A DNA stretch of 64,000 nt from NCBI GenBank assembly GCA_964522665.1, contig CAZFVY010000022.1, forward strand, positions 7,063 to 71,062. The letters are read 5' to 3'. Shown here piece by piece: positions 43,365 to 51,280 of the stretch. The DNA is from CAZFVY01 sp964522665 (GTDB taxonomy: Bacteria; Verrucomicrobiota; Verrucomicrobiia; Limisphaerales; CAZFVY01). How positions within the stretch are numbered: the stretch's first letter is position 1; every line of letters starts with the position of its first letter. The position numbers and the translations under genes are program-made. The notes under the pieces are model-generated. The model ran no database searches and was not told where the DNA came from. It worked only from the letters and a program-made list of their open reading frames with translations.

Positions 43365-44600
43365 CTACTTCGCCGGCTCGTGAGCCTCAGTGAACATCCA
43401 GGCCGCCACCAGGCCGGCCGCCAGGAGGAAACCGGCGAGCAGGAAAGGCGCGCCAGGCGCGTGCCAGGAATTCTCCGGCTTGATAAAGCTCGCGAAGGTC
43501 ATCGTGAAAAGGCCCGGACCGATCAACCCGGTGATCCCTTTCAAGCTGCTGTTCGCGCCTTGCAGGCGGCCCTGCTCCGAGGAGGCGACTCGCCGCGTCA
43601 TCAGGCCTTGCAGCGCGACCCCGGCCAAGCCCCAAAGCGCCATGAACGGCGTGCCGCCCCAAAACAGCAGGCCCGTCCCTGCCAACCCGTAGATGGCGAA
43701 CCCCACCATCCCAAAAAGCAGCCCCAGCAACACGACGCGCTGCTCCCCGAAACGCAGGACGGCGGCGTTCGCCAAGCCTCCCTGAACGACCGCCGCTAAC
43801 ACGCCCACGGTCGCCAGGGTAACCCCGACCATCCCGGACCCCCAATGGTAGCGGTAGTCGGCATAAAGCACGAAGGTGCTCGGCAACACCTCGTGGGCGA
43901 GATTGATCAAAAAGAGGATGACGGCCAGCCCGAGCAGCCCCTTGTGCGCCCGCAGCAGCGCGAGCGAGCCGATCGGATTGGCCTTGGCCCAGGTGAATTT
44001 GGCGCGATTCTCCGGCGCGAGCGATTCGGGCAGCACGAACAGGCCGTACATCGCGTTGGACAGGCTCAAGCCGCCCGCCACCCAGAACGGCAGCCGCGGG
44101 CTGAGAATGCCGAGCAACCCGCCGAGCGCCGGACCAAGAATGAAGCCCATCCCGAACGCCGCGCCGACCATCCCAAACGCCCCGGCCCGTTTTTCCGGCG
44201 GGGTGACGTCGGCGATGTACGCGAAGGCCGTCGGGATGCTGGCGGCAGTGATGCCGGAAATTACGCGTCCGACGAAGAGCCACTCCAGATTCGGCGCCAT
44301 CGCCATGAGCAGATAATCGAAGCCCAGGCCGAAGTTGGAAACCAGGATCACGGCGCGCCGGCCAAAGCGATCCGACAGCCCGCCCAGCACGGGTGAGAAA
44401 ATGAACTGCATTAAAGCCCACACAGTGCCAAAAAGTCCGAAGACCTCGGCGGCCCGCGAGGTGTCGCCGCCCATGAAGTTGGTGACCAATTTCGGCAGCA
44501 CCGGAATGATCATGCCGACGGCCAGCATGTCGAGAACCACGGTCACGAAGACGAAAGCCAGCGCCGCGCGGCGCGGGGTTTTAAGCGTAGCGGCGTTCAT
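43365..44600 (-). CDS. MFS exporter, TetA-like (TCR/Tet family)
   Basis: A 411-residue major facilitator with 12 predicted helices. The family motif A lies between helices 2 and 3 (VLGGLSDRFGRRAVILVSNF), and the D1-type helix TVVLDMLAVGMIIPVLPKLV is near the start. Motif C-like GMVGAAFGMGFILGPALGGL is in helix 5. These features match the TCR/Tet drug:H+ antiporters, and a broad drug-export role is likely. Tetracycline resistance itself is not demonstrated by sequence. The start at MNAATLK removes 27 upstream residues with poor composition. It is preceded by the nuclease gene (44692) and followed by the sigma-fusion gene, all on the minus strand but with 90-130 bp spacing. Confidence 0.9.
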   Translation of the reverse strand: MNAATLKTPRRAALAFVFVTVVLDMLAVGMIIPVLPKLVTNFMGGDTSRAAEVFGLFGTVWALMQFIFSPVLGGLSDRFGRRAVILVSNFGLGFDYLLMAMAPNLEWLFVGRVISGITAASIPTAFAYIADVTPPEKRAGAFGMVGAAFGMGFILGPALGGLLGILSPRLPFWVAGGLSLSNAMYGLFVLPESLAPENRAKFTWAKANPIGSLALLRAHKGLLGLAVILFLINLAHEVLPSTFVLYADYRYHWGSGMVGVTLATVGVLAAVVQGGLANAAVLRFGEQRVVLLGLLFGMVGFAIYGLAGTGLLFWGGTPFMALWGLAGVALQGLMTRRVASSEQGRLQGANSSLKGITGLIGPGLFTMTFASFIKPENSWHAPGAPFLLAGFLLAAGLVAAWMFTEAHEPAK

Positions 44601-44691
44601 TTTTGCGGCGGAGACTCTGCCCGAAAAAAGCGCGCGCGTATTGTAAAATCGGCGCGACGGCCAACCCGCCGCGAGCGCCATCGGAGACGGT

Positions 44692-45981
44692 CTAGATCTT
44701 TGAATGCTTCCTGGGCCGCCGTCCCGTCAGCTCTGGCGTTTGGGTCTTGTTCGTGGATTCCGGATGGCCAAGCTCGGCTTCAATTTCCTCGACCGTCGGC
44801 AGGCTGCCTTTCAGATTCTTGGGCAGGGATTCGACGAGCTTGGTTTGCCATTGGGCGACGCCGATCGGTTTTTTCAAATCGCGCAGCGCATACTCGACCG
44901 TGAGATTGTCGCGTTCTTTGCACAGCAGCAATCCGATGGACGGTTTGTCGTCGGCGTGGCGGAATTTGTCGTCGATGGCGGACAGATAAAAATTCATCTT
45001 GCCGGCGAACTCCGGCTCGAAGGTTTTCATCTTCAAATCGATCACGACGTAACACCGCAGGTGGAGATGATAAAACAGCAGGTCGAGGTAATAATCCTGG
45101 TCGCTGATTTCGAGGTGATATTGCCGGCCGACAAACGCAAAGCCGACGCCGAGTTCGATCAGGAATTTCTGGATGTGGTCGAGCAGCCCTTGTTCGAGGT
45201 CGCGCTCGTGAGCGTCGCAGCGGAGGGTCAGAAAATCGAAATTGTAGGGGTCTTTGAGCGTTTGCTCCGCGAGGTCGGATTGCGGCGGCGGCAGGGTTCG
45301 TTGAAAGTTGGTGACGGCTTTGCCCTCGCGTTTGTGCAGTTGACTCTGAATGTGGTGGGAGAGGACCGCGCGCGACCAGCCGTATTCAATGGCCTTGTGG
45401 GCATACCAAAGACGCAGGAGCGGGTCTTTCAACTTCTGGAGCAGGAGGACATTTTGCCCCCAAGGAATCACGGTGAGCGCATTGGCCGGCCGCTCAGGGT
45501 TCAATTCTTGAACCAGTGGTCGGAGAATCGCGGCGGGCAATTGTAGCACAGGCTGTGCTACAATTTCAGAACCCGTCGGAACACCGGGCGTTTTTCCGGC
45601 CACCGGCAATTGTAGCACAGCCTGTGCTACAATTGAGTCAGCTTGGGAATAGCCCAGGTAGAACGCCCGCATCCGGTAAAGATTATGCCGGGAAAATCCA
45701 GCCATTTGCGGAAAGGCCCGGGTCAGGTCGCGCGAGAGATGGTCAATGACCTGATCGCCCCATTTGTGTTTTTTCTGGCGTTCAACAATGGCTTTGCCGA
45801 TGTCCCAATACAGAACGATTAACTCGCGGTTGACTGAAACGGCCGCCCGAAGTTGGACGGACCGAACGCGGGTTTTGAGGTCGGCGAGGAAGGCGGCGTA
45901 GCCAGTCGGCAGCCCGACGGTCCTTCCGCCACCGCGGCGGACGGCTTTCGGCGGATTGGGCGCTGTCCTTCGTTTTGCCAT
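44692..45981 (-). CDS. PDDEXK nuclease-domain protein (DUF1016, YhcG family) with palindromes in its linker
   Basis: A 429-residue protein. The N-terminal DUF1016_N domain (about residues 25-115) has NRELIVLYWDIGKAIVERQK and HLSRDLTRAFPQMAGFSRHN. The C-terminal PDDEXK nuclease domain (about 255-400) has FVGRQYHLEISDQDYYLDLL, RCYVVIDLKMKTFEPEFAGK and NFYLSAIDDKF. YhcG-type proteins are suspected DNA nucleases of defence or repair systems. Between the domains, residues about 117-148 contain SIVAQAVLQLPVAGKTPGVP followed by GSEIVAQPVLQLP, read from two copies of a 27-29-bp palindrome inserted in frame. This region is normally short in the family, so the insertion lengthens the linker without breaking the frame. 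No partner modification gene is adjacent. Confidence 0.88.
   Translation of the reverse strand: MAKRRTAPNPPKAVRRGGGRTVGLPTGYAAFLADLKTRVRSVQLRAAVSVNRELIVLYWDIGKAIVERQKKHKWGDQVIDHLSRDLTRAFPQMAGFSRHNLYRMRAFYLGYSQADSIVAQAVLQLPVAGKTPGVPTGSEIVAQPVLQLPAAILRPLVQELNPERPANALTVIPWGQNVLLLQKLKDPLLRLWYAHKAIEYGWSRAVLSHHIQSQLHKREGKAVTNFQRTLPPPQSDLAEQTLKDPYNFDFLTLRCDAHERDLEQGLLDHIQKFLIELGVGFAFVGRQYHLEISDQDYYLDLLFYHLHLRCYVVIDLKMKTFEPEFAGKMNFYLSAIDDKFRHADDKPSIGLLLCKERDNLTVEYALRDLKKPIGVAQWQTKLVESLPKNLKGSLPTVEEIEAELGHPESTNKTQTPELTGRRPRKHSKI
45539..45565. repeat. In-frame palindrome AATTGTAGCACAG-g-CTGTGCTACAATT, copy 1
   Basis: Perfect 13-bp arms around a single base, inside the DUF1016 gene. On the coding strand it reads as IVAQPVLQL. 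Confidence 0.9.
45607..45635. repeat. In-frame palindrome CAATTGTAGCACAG-c-CTGTGCTACAATTG, copy 2
   Basis: Perfect 14-bp arms around a single base, 41 bp from copy 1. On the coding strand it reads as SIVAQAVLQLP. The 68-bp spacing between copies leaves both in the same reading frame together with the intervening codons. Confidence 0.9.
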
Positions 45982-46017
45982 GCAAATAATTCTTCGAATG
46001 GTCCGTTTCAGACGAGT

Positions 46018-46128
46018 TCAAGCTGGTTCACGAATCCTGGCGCCATGATGCATAAACCGGTCGTGTTGGAAAGCGTTTGTTCGTCGTGAACGTGGCAAGA
46101 GGAACATCTCGTCCAGCGTGTTACGCAT
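46018..46128 (-). CDS. Short ORF (36 aa) with a good ribosome binding site at the end of the isoprenoid operon
   Basis: An ATG at 46126-46128 lies 9 bp after the stop of the prenyltransferase-like gene. It is preceded at 5-nt spacing by GAGGGG, a strong Shine-Dalgarno for this strand. The 36-codon product begins MRNTLDEMFLLPRSRRTNAF and ends MHHGARIREPA; it is rich in Arg and His and has no membrane segment. It could be a small peptide product or substrate of the operon, a leader, or chance. The overlapping frame contains CSSCH, which I regard as fortuitous. Confidence 0.3.
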   Translation of the reverse strand: MRNTLDEMFLLPRSRRTNAFQHDRFMHHGARIREPA

Positions 46129-46137
46129 AGTCGCCCC

Positions 46138-47046
46138 TCAACCCGCCACGGCGAGGTGGCCGAGGGCGAGAAGGCCGTAGTAGGTGTATTCGCAGTCGAG
46201 GGCTTCATCGTTCCAATGGCCGTGGAAACCGCCTTCGTTGGTCCAGAGTGAATCGAGGAAATCGAGGCAGGGGTCGCGAATCGGCGCGAGGTCGCACTGG
46301 AGCGCGGACAACGCGTGCAGGGAGGTGGCGGTTGAGAGCAAGTCGGGCACGGGGGTCCGCGGCATCGCCACGAAGCCGCCCTCGGGGCGGCAGCGGGAGA
46401 GCAGCCAGGCGCCGACGTCCGGGTTGATCGGCAGCGCGAGATGCCGCAGCAGCGTCACGGCGGCCGCGGTGGCGTTGGTTGAACCGTCGGGCAGTCCGCG
46501 TTCGTTGGCCCAAGCGCCGTCGCCGGTCTCGAGGAACTTCAGGCATTGCGCGAAGCGCAATGGTTCCCGCAATTCGACTCCCAGGTCGAGATAAGCCCCG
46601 CAGGCGAGCAGGCAGCCGTACGCGTTGCCGGCGGCGGCGCCGCGTTTGGGGTGAAATCCGCCGTCGGAAGCGCGGTACTCGCCGACGCGCGCGGCGAGGC
46701 GCCGACGCCACTCTTCCGTTCGCGGACTCGCGGCGGGAACGTTCGAGCGGGCCAGCGCGGCCCACGCCCGGGCGAGGCAGCAGAGGTGCACAAAGTCCAG
46801 CGCTTCACCGTCGCCGAAGCCGCTCAGATAGCCGGCGGTCCCCTCGGCGGGCGGCTCGGCCTGGAGGGCGAGCAGCCCATCGAGGGCGAACACGGTGTAG
46901 TAGAGATCGCTCTGGCCGGCGCGGTCGCGGAAACCGCCGTCTTCATTCTGCTGGCGGAGCAGGAAATCCCGCACTAGTTCGGCGGACTCACCCAACAGCG
47001 TCGGCGACAGCCGGGCGACCTGCAGCATTTCGAGCCTCAAACTCAT
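46138..47046 (-). CDS. Prenyltransferase/terpene-cyclase-like alpha-alpha toroid protein
   Basis: A 302-residue protein built of repeated alpha-hairpins with the G-G-F motif of the prenyltransferase-beta/squalene-cyclase repeat: NEDGGFRDRAGQSDLYYTVF, ASDGGFHPKRGAAAGNAYGC, TGDGAWANERGLPDGSTNAT, PEGGFVAMPRTPVPDLLSTA and TNEGGFHGHWNDEALDCEYT. Length and repeat style match the geranylgeranyl-transferase type II beta-subunit group rather than the 600-700-residue squalene-hopene cyclases. The D-x-D-D-T-A cyclase motif is absent and a zinc site is not obvious. Its start overlaps the preceding polyprenyl-synthase gene by 59 bp (an ATG at 47026-47028 would shorten this). It probably acts on the isoprenoid made by that enzyme. 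Confidence 0.78.
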   Translation of the reverse strand: MSLRLEMLQVARLSPTLLGESAELVRDFLLRQQNEDGGFRDRAGQSDLYYTVFALDGLLALQAEPPAEGTAGYLSGFGDGEALDFVHLCCLARAWAALARSNVPAASPRTEEWRRRLAARVGEYRASDGGFHPKRGAAAGNAYGCLLACGAYLDLGVELREPLRFAQCLKFLETGDGAWANERGLPDGSTNATAAAVTLLRHLALPINPDVGAWLLSRCRPEGGFVAMPRTPVPDLLSTATSLHALSALQCDLAPIRDPCLDFLDSLWTNEGGFHGHWNDEALDCEYTYYGLLALGHLAVAG

Positions 47047-48718
47047 GGCACCAGCCTTTGATTTCGGTGTCGTTGAAGATTTTGCCGATGACGCGGCGCA
47101 GCAGCCCCTTGAGGTTGGCGTTCTCCACGTCGCGCAGCGAGCGGATCGCCTCTTCCTTGTAGCTTTCCAGCAGCGTTTTCGCCCGCTCACCAACGCCCAG
47201 TTCGGCGTAAAGCGCCTCGATTTTCTCCGTGGTGACGCCCGCCGGAACCGACCGGCGCCAAAGGGATTCGAGCGTTTGTTTCGGTTCGCCCGAGGCCCGC
47301 TCGTGCGCCAAACCCAGGAGCAGGCTCGGGCGCAGCGCGGCGATGTCGTTCGTGTCGCCGCTCGCGCCCAGATCGCTCAAATCATCGCGAATCTGATACG
47401 CGATGCCGAGCGCCTCACTGTAGTCCGCCAGAGAATCGGAGACTTCCTCGTGCGCGTCCACGCCGGCGTAAAGCGCGCCGAGGCGCAACGCCACCTCGAA
47501 CGCCGGCGCGGTTTTCTGACGGAAGATGTCGAGCACCGCCAGGCTCGTGAGCGGCGCCGGCTGGCGCGCCCAGACCAATTCGGCGCCTTGGCCGCGGCAG
47601 AGCTGGCGCTGGCCCGCGGCGGCGGCGAGCAGCATCCCGGCCTTTTGTTCGGCCGAAGCCGCGCATTCCCCGATCAGGCGATAGCCTTCGCCGATCAGCA
47701 AATCACCGACGTTCAGCGCCACGGGGACGCCGTGTTCCTCGTGTACCGTCTTTTCGCCGTAACGGCGTGCGTCGTTATCCTCGATGTCGTCGTGGATCAA
47801 CGAGGCCTTGTGAAAGCATTCGACGGCGACGGCGATCTTGCGAACGTCTTCCGGCAGCGGGGCGCCCGGAGTGTCGCGCAGGGCCTGAAACGCCGCGACC
47901 GCGAGAAACGGCCGCCAGCGTTTGCCGGCGCGCGTCAACCAATCGCGGGCAATTAGTTCCGTCTCGCCCTCCGCCCGCCCCATGACGCGTCCGAGTTCCT
48001 CGGTGGTGAACCAGGAATCAACCTCGTCACGCAGCGCGCCCAAATCGAGGCGGCGGGTCTGGTCGTCGCTGGTGAGGTGAATCACGTCCCAAATCCAGTC
48101 GAGATCGACCGTCGTATCAATGCAATCATCCTGCAGCAGTGGAATGGCGATGCCGGGAATCGCGGCGGCTTCCATGTAGGGAAACGCCCGTTCGAGGACG
48201 CTCAGGCAACTGACGCCGACGATCGCCTCGATCTTGCCGGTTTGAATCAACGACATGACGATCGCCGAGCCTTCCGCGACCAGCACCGCGTACCCGAGGC
48301 GTTCGGCCTCGCTTTGCAGGTCCTGGATCGAGCACAGGCCGCATTGCTTGCACAGCAAACCGAATTCATCGAACGGCGCCGGGCACTTGCTCTCAATGCG
48401 CAGACATTTCGGCAGGAGCAGCAGCCGACGCTCGAACGGCACCGCCGCGAGCGGCTCGCGCCACATTTCGTTGTTCAGCAGCACGCCGACGTAGTCGCGG
48501 TAAATCGGCTCCAGCTTGAGGCTCGCCACGATCCGGTCCGCGTGCTCCTTCAACTCGTCCGCGGGCATGGGCGGCACCGGGTTGAATTCCTTCAGGTAAT
48601 GCCGGACCGCCTGCAGGATGTGGGTGCGCTGGAGCGGCGTCTGCGGGATGTTCTTCTTCGGCGCGCGGAAGCGCTGCGTGGGAACCGGCCGCGGGAGGGT
48701 TAAGGTCGAGGTCGTCAT
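46988..48718 (-). CDS. Fusion of DUF116 domain and trans-isoprenyl diphosphate synthase
   Basis: A 576-residue fusion. Residues about 40-235 match DUF116, with the cysteine cluster KCLRIESKCPAPFDEFGLLC followed by KQCGLCSIQD, and AIVGVSCLSVLERAFPYMEA. Residues about 255-545 are a polyprenyl synthetase. It has RAGKRWRPFLAVAAFQAL, the first Asp-rich motif LIHDDIEDND (DDxxD) and the second QIRDDLSD (DDxxD). Ala is five residues before the first motif, a small side chain that favours C20 or longer products in this family (inference). DUF116 cysteines suggest an iron-sulfur site. It overlaps the radical SAM gene by 4 bp. I know no characterised protein with this fusion. Confidence 0.88.
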   Translation of the reverse strand: MTTSTLTLPRPVPTQRFRAPKKNIPQTPLQRTHILQAVRHYLKEFNPVPPMPADELKEHADRIVASLKLEPIYRDYVGVLLNNEMWREPLAAVPFERRLLLLPKCLRIESKCPAPFDEFGLLCKQCGLCSIQDLQSEAERLGYAVLVAEGSAIVMSLIQTGKIEAIVGVSCLSVLERAFPYMEAAAIPGIAIPLLQDDCIDTTVDLDWIWDVIHLTSDDQTRRLDLGALRDEVDSWFTTEELGRVMGRAEGETELIARDWLTRAGKRWRPFLAVAAFQALRDTPGAPLPEDVRKIAVAVECFHKASLIHDDIEDNDARRYGEKTVHEEHGVPVALNVGDLLIGEGYRLIGECAASAEQKAGMLLAAAAGQRQLCRGQGAELVWARQPAPLTSLAVLDIFRQKTAPAFEVALRLGALYAGVDAHEEVSDSLADYSEALGIAYQIRDDLSDLGASGDTNDIAALRPSLLLGLAHERASGEPKQTLESLWRRSVPAGVTTEKIEALYAELGVGERAKTLLESYKEEAIRSLRDVENANLKGLLRRVIGKIFNDTEIKGWCHEFEARNAAGRPAVADAVG

Positions 48719-49968
48719 GGCATGGGAGCGGGTTCGGGACGGGAACTACAACGGGTGGCCGGCGGTTTGGCCGCGTGGCGATAAGCGCCAAAGTCGTGAA
48801 ACCAATGCCGCTTGGCAAAGCGGTACATCCAATGGCGTTCGGGAATCTCCTGGCCGGGCAGATGCTGGCTGAACCGCGGCTGCATGGCCTCGAGTTCGGC
48901 CAGCGCGGTGCCGCGGCTGGTCGTGTCGCGCGCGCCGTGCTTGAGGACCAGTTCTTTGACCAAATCGGGCCGTTCGAGCACGACGCAGCCACGCGTGGCT
49001 TGCGCGGAGAGATCGCGAAAATCTTTCAGGAACGCCGATCTCGTCATCAACTCAAACGCGCTCGGGTGGTCATGGATGTTTTCGGTGGCGAACTGGATGA
49101 TCGGGCACGGCTCGATGTCGCCGCGCGGGCTGATGTGGTGGCTGATGCCCGTGGCCATCGGACAAAGCGCCTGGCCACGATCGTCGTAGTAAGCGTCGAT
49201 CATCGCGATCGGCATCTTGGCGCGCATTTCGACGACAAACTTCCGCACCTGCACGAGTTGCTCGGGGCGCAACGCCAGCTCGGCGGTCATCTTCGGGCCG
49301 ACCGGCCGGTAGCTGTGATACCAGACGTAATGAACGCCGAGGTCGATCAATTGCCGCAACCAATTCTCGGTGAGCAATTCGTCGATATTCGACTGACAAA
49401 GGCTGGTGGCGACGCCGGTGAGGAGGCGTTGATCCAGGCAATTCTGGAGGCCGCGCAGGCTTTTGCTAAAGACGTCCTTGCGACCGCGGCGCTGATCGCT
49501 GACGAGTTCGCGGCCTTCGAGGCTGACCAGCGGCGTCACGTTGCCGAGGCGCCGCAAGCGGGCCGCCACTTCCGGCGTGATGAACTGGCCGTTCGTGAAA
49601 ACTTGAAAGTAGCAGCCTGGATGGGCCGCGAGCATATCAAGCAACTCGGGATGCATGAACGGTTCGCCACCGAGGATTCCAAAAAAACTGTTCCCGTGGG
49701 CCTTGGCGTCGTCAATCAAACGGTTCATCGCCGTCAGGTCGATGCTCTCACGGGGAGCCTCGACATCGACCCAGCAACCCTGGCAACGCAGGTTGCAACT
49801 ATTGATGATCGAGACGTATAGGAATGGGGGGAAATATTCGCCGCGCTTGATCCGACGCTTGAAACGCTCGACCGAGAGCATGCCCTTGACGCCGAAATTC
49901 CACGCGAATTTCCAAATCAACCGCTGATCGGCCGTCCGCAGCGTTCGGGTAATCAGCTTCAGCAGCAT
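48715..49968 (-). CDS. Radical SAM enzyme (HpnH-like region, SPASM-type auxiliary cysteines)
   Basis: A 417-residue radical SAM protein with the [4Fe-4S] motif CNLRCQGCW (Cys58, Cys62, Cys65) after FLYVSIINS. It has a GGEP motif (FFGILGGEPFMHPELLDMLA) and a C-terminal region with ALCPMATGISHHISPRGDIE then PCPIIQFATENI, whose cysteines could bind an auxiliary cluster. Overall it resembles radical SAM proteins that modify lipids such as HpnH (adenosyl transfer to hopene), but the N-terminus differs. It lies between the ferredoxin gene (24-bp gap) and the DUF116-polyprenyl synthase gene (4-bp overlap), so its substrate may be the isoprenoid chain. Confidence 0.85.
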   Translation of the reverse strand: MLLKLITRTLRTADQRLIWKFAWNFGVKGMLSVERFKRRIKRGEYFPPFLYVSIINSCNLRCQGCWVDVEAPRESIDLTAMNRLIDDAKAHGNSFFGILGGEPFMHPELLDMLAAHPGCYFQVFTNGQFITPEVAARLRRLGNVTPLVSLEGRELVSDQRRGRKDVFSKSLRGLQNCLDQRLLTGVATSLCQSNIDELLTENWLRQLIDLGVHYVWYHSYRPVGPKMTAELALRPEQLVQVRKFVVEMRAKMPIAMIDAYYDDRGQALCPMATGISHHISPRGDIEPCPIIQFATENIHDHPSAFELMTRSAFLKDFRDLSAQATRGCVVLERPDLVKELVLKHGARDTTSRGTALAELEAMQPRFSQHLPGQEIPERHWMYRFAKRHWFHDFGAYRHAAKPPATRCSSRPEPAPMP

Positions 49969-49992
49969 GGTTCTGGGTGGCTAAGCAAGCGC

Positions 49993-50838
49993 CTAATTCT
50001 GCAGAGCAGCCTGCGCCTTGGCGGCGGCGGCCACCGCCCGCCGCTGGATTTCCTCCGGCGAAGGGAGCGACATGAGTACTTCCGCCGGGATGTCCCCCAT
50101 CTGCGCCAGTTTGGTCAGACACTTCTGGCGTTCCTTGAGCGCCTTGTCGGCGTCGCGTTCCTTCGAGAATCGCGATTTGGCGCGGTCGCTGCGGTCGCGG
50201 AGCAGTTGGTAAACGTCGCCGCCCAAAAGCGCCGAAATATCGACCTTCATCTTCTCGCGCTGCAAATCGGCGTCGCTCACCAGGTCGCCGTTGATCGGAC
50301 CGGAGCGATATTTGGGGAACATGATCGCGGCCTCCGGGCAGACGCGGGAGCAGGCCGGACAGTTGGTCTTGCAGTTGTCGTTGTTCTGGACCTGGATGCG
50401 TTTGTCGCCGTCCACGCCATAGACGTCGAACAGGCAGAAGCTCAGGCACTGCATGCAATTCGTACAGCGATCATAATCGATCACCGGAAACCACGGTTTC
50501 CACTCCCCTTGCCGGACCGCGCCGGTTTCGCCCCGGACGGTTTCGACCAATCCGGCGACGCGCGGCGCGTCCCAGCCGGTGATGTCTTGAAAGCGAACCT
50601 TGGTCTCCCCGCCCCCGTCCTCCGCCACCGGCGGATGGCCGTCGCCGAATCGGCCGAGCACTAAGAGCGAACTGCGATCCGCCGGCGCCACGGTCCCCGT
50701 TCCGCTGGCCCGGGTCACGGCGTACCCTTTTTCCAGCAAAGCGGACATCGCCGCGTAACGGTCCGCGGCCGCCAACGGCTCCGCGCCCGCGCCTTCGTAA
50801 AGGACGACCCGCAAGGTGGTCTGGTCTTTGAGGCTCAT
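49993..50838 (-). CDS. Two-cluster [4Fe-4S] ferredoxin-like protein
   Basis: A 281-residue cytoplasmic protein. The N-terminal 120 residues are a nucleotide-binding-like alpha/beta region (TLRVVLYEGAGAEPLAAADR; LLVLGRFGDGHP). The centre is a ferredoxin with YDRCTNCMQCLSFCLFDVYG (C-x2-C-x2-C-x3-C) and NCKTNCPACSRVCPEAAIMF (C-x3-C-x2-C-x3-C-P, a slightly widened second motif). A charged helical C-terminus rich in Lys, Glu and Arg follows. It most likely delivers low-potential electrons to the radical SAM enzyme encoded 24 bp downstream. It starts 4 bp after the Cys-rich gene at 50843. Confidence 0.85.
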   Translation of the reverse strand: MSLKDQTTLRVVLYEGAGAEPLAAADRYAAMSALLEKGYAVTRASGTGTVAPADRSSLLVLGRFGDGHPPVAEDGGGETKVRFQDITGWDAPRVAGLVETVRGETGAVRQGEWKPWFPVIDYDRCTNCMQCLSFCLFDVYGVDGDKRIQVQNNDNCKTNCPACSRVCPEAAIMFPKYRSGPINGDLVSDADLQREKMKVDISALLGGDVYQLLRDRSDRAKSRFSKERDADKALKERQKCLTKLAQMGDIPAEVLMSLPSPEEIQRRAVAAAAKAQAALQN

Positions 50839-50842
50839 AAAT

Positions 50843-51238
50843 TCAAGCGGCGACGGGCGCCTCGGCCGCGGGTGGCGCCGTGGCCTTGCCCGCGGGGACG
50901 TTCGGTTTCATAACCGGATCGGACAAGGCCGCGTTCACCTCGACGGCGGGTTGGACGCGCATATTCAGAATCTCGGCGCCTTCGGCGGGCAACGGCGCGC
51001 CGGCGGCGTTGAACAGCCATTTCACCGCGCGAGGGTAACACGCGGCGATCTTCAATGGGGCGGCGTCGGCCAGCCGTTTCAGCGCGGGATCGCGCCGGGC
51101 CGACATCTCACACAAATCCGCTACCGCCTCGAACGCCGCGCCGGAATCGCACAGTCGCTGGAGGACCGCCGCCTTAACCTCTTTCGGCACCACTTGGGCG
51201 TAGGTGCAGTTGCAGAATAGAATACGCGGAGCCGTCAT
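50843..51238 (-). CDS. Small Cys-rich redox protein (HdrA N-terminal-like)
   Basis: A 131-residue protein starting MTAPRILFCNCTYAQVVPKE. Cysteines at 9, 11, 30, 43 and 67 (ILFCNC; QRLC; DLCEM; AACYPR) match the C-x-C...C...C arrangement of the [4Fe-4S]-binding N-terminal domain of heterodisulfide reductase subunit A and related electron-bifurcating proteins. The last 45 residues are Pro/Ala-rich. The ATG at 51236-51238 has a GGAG Shine-Dalgarno 7 nt upstream and a plausible promoter just ahead, so this is the first gene of the isoprenoid operon. A role as electron carrier together with the ferredoxin is inferred. Confidence 0.7.
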   Translation of the reverse strand: MTAPRILFCNCTYAQVVPKEVKAAVLQRLCDSGAAFEAVADLCEMSARRDPALKRLADAAPLKIAACYPRAVKWLFNAAGAPLPAEGAEILNMRVQPAVEVNAALSDPVMKPNVPAGKATAPPAAEAPVAA

Positions 51239-51251
51239 GATTTGCTCCGCG

Positions 51252-51280
51252 AGCGTATCATCGGTTAAAACAGACCGCAA
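51252..51280 (-). promoter_or_regulatory. Candidate sigma-70 promoter of the redox/isoprenoid operon
   Basis: On the minus strand TTGCGG (51275-51280), a 17-nt spacer and TACGCT (51252-51257) lie just upstream of the Cys-rich gene, leaving a leader of about 10 nt plus the Shine-Dalgarno. Both hexamers deviate from consensus. Confidence 0.3.

Noticed and set aside
42447..43799. 450-codon plus-strand frame opposite the sigma-fusion and MFS genes
   Set aside because: It spans two real minus-strand genes and the gap between them, and its composition is shadow-like.
45539..45635. CRISPR-like repeat pair
   Set aside because: Only two units with perfect internal symmetry, located inside a coding frame and with no cas genes; these are intragenic palindromes.
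46008..46208. CSSCH heme-like motif in a minus-strand frame after the prenyltransferase gene
   Set aside because: There is no signal peptide or further cytochrome features, and the frame overlaps the prenyltransferase coding end; an overlapping frame with a better start exists.
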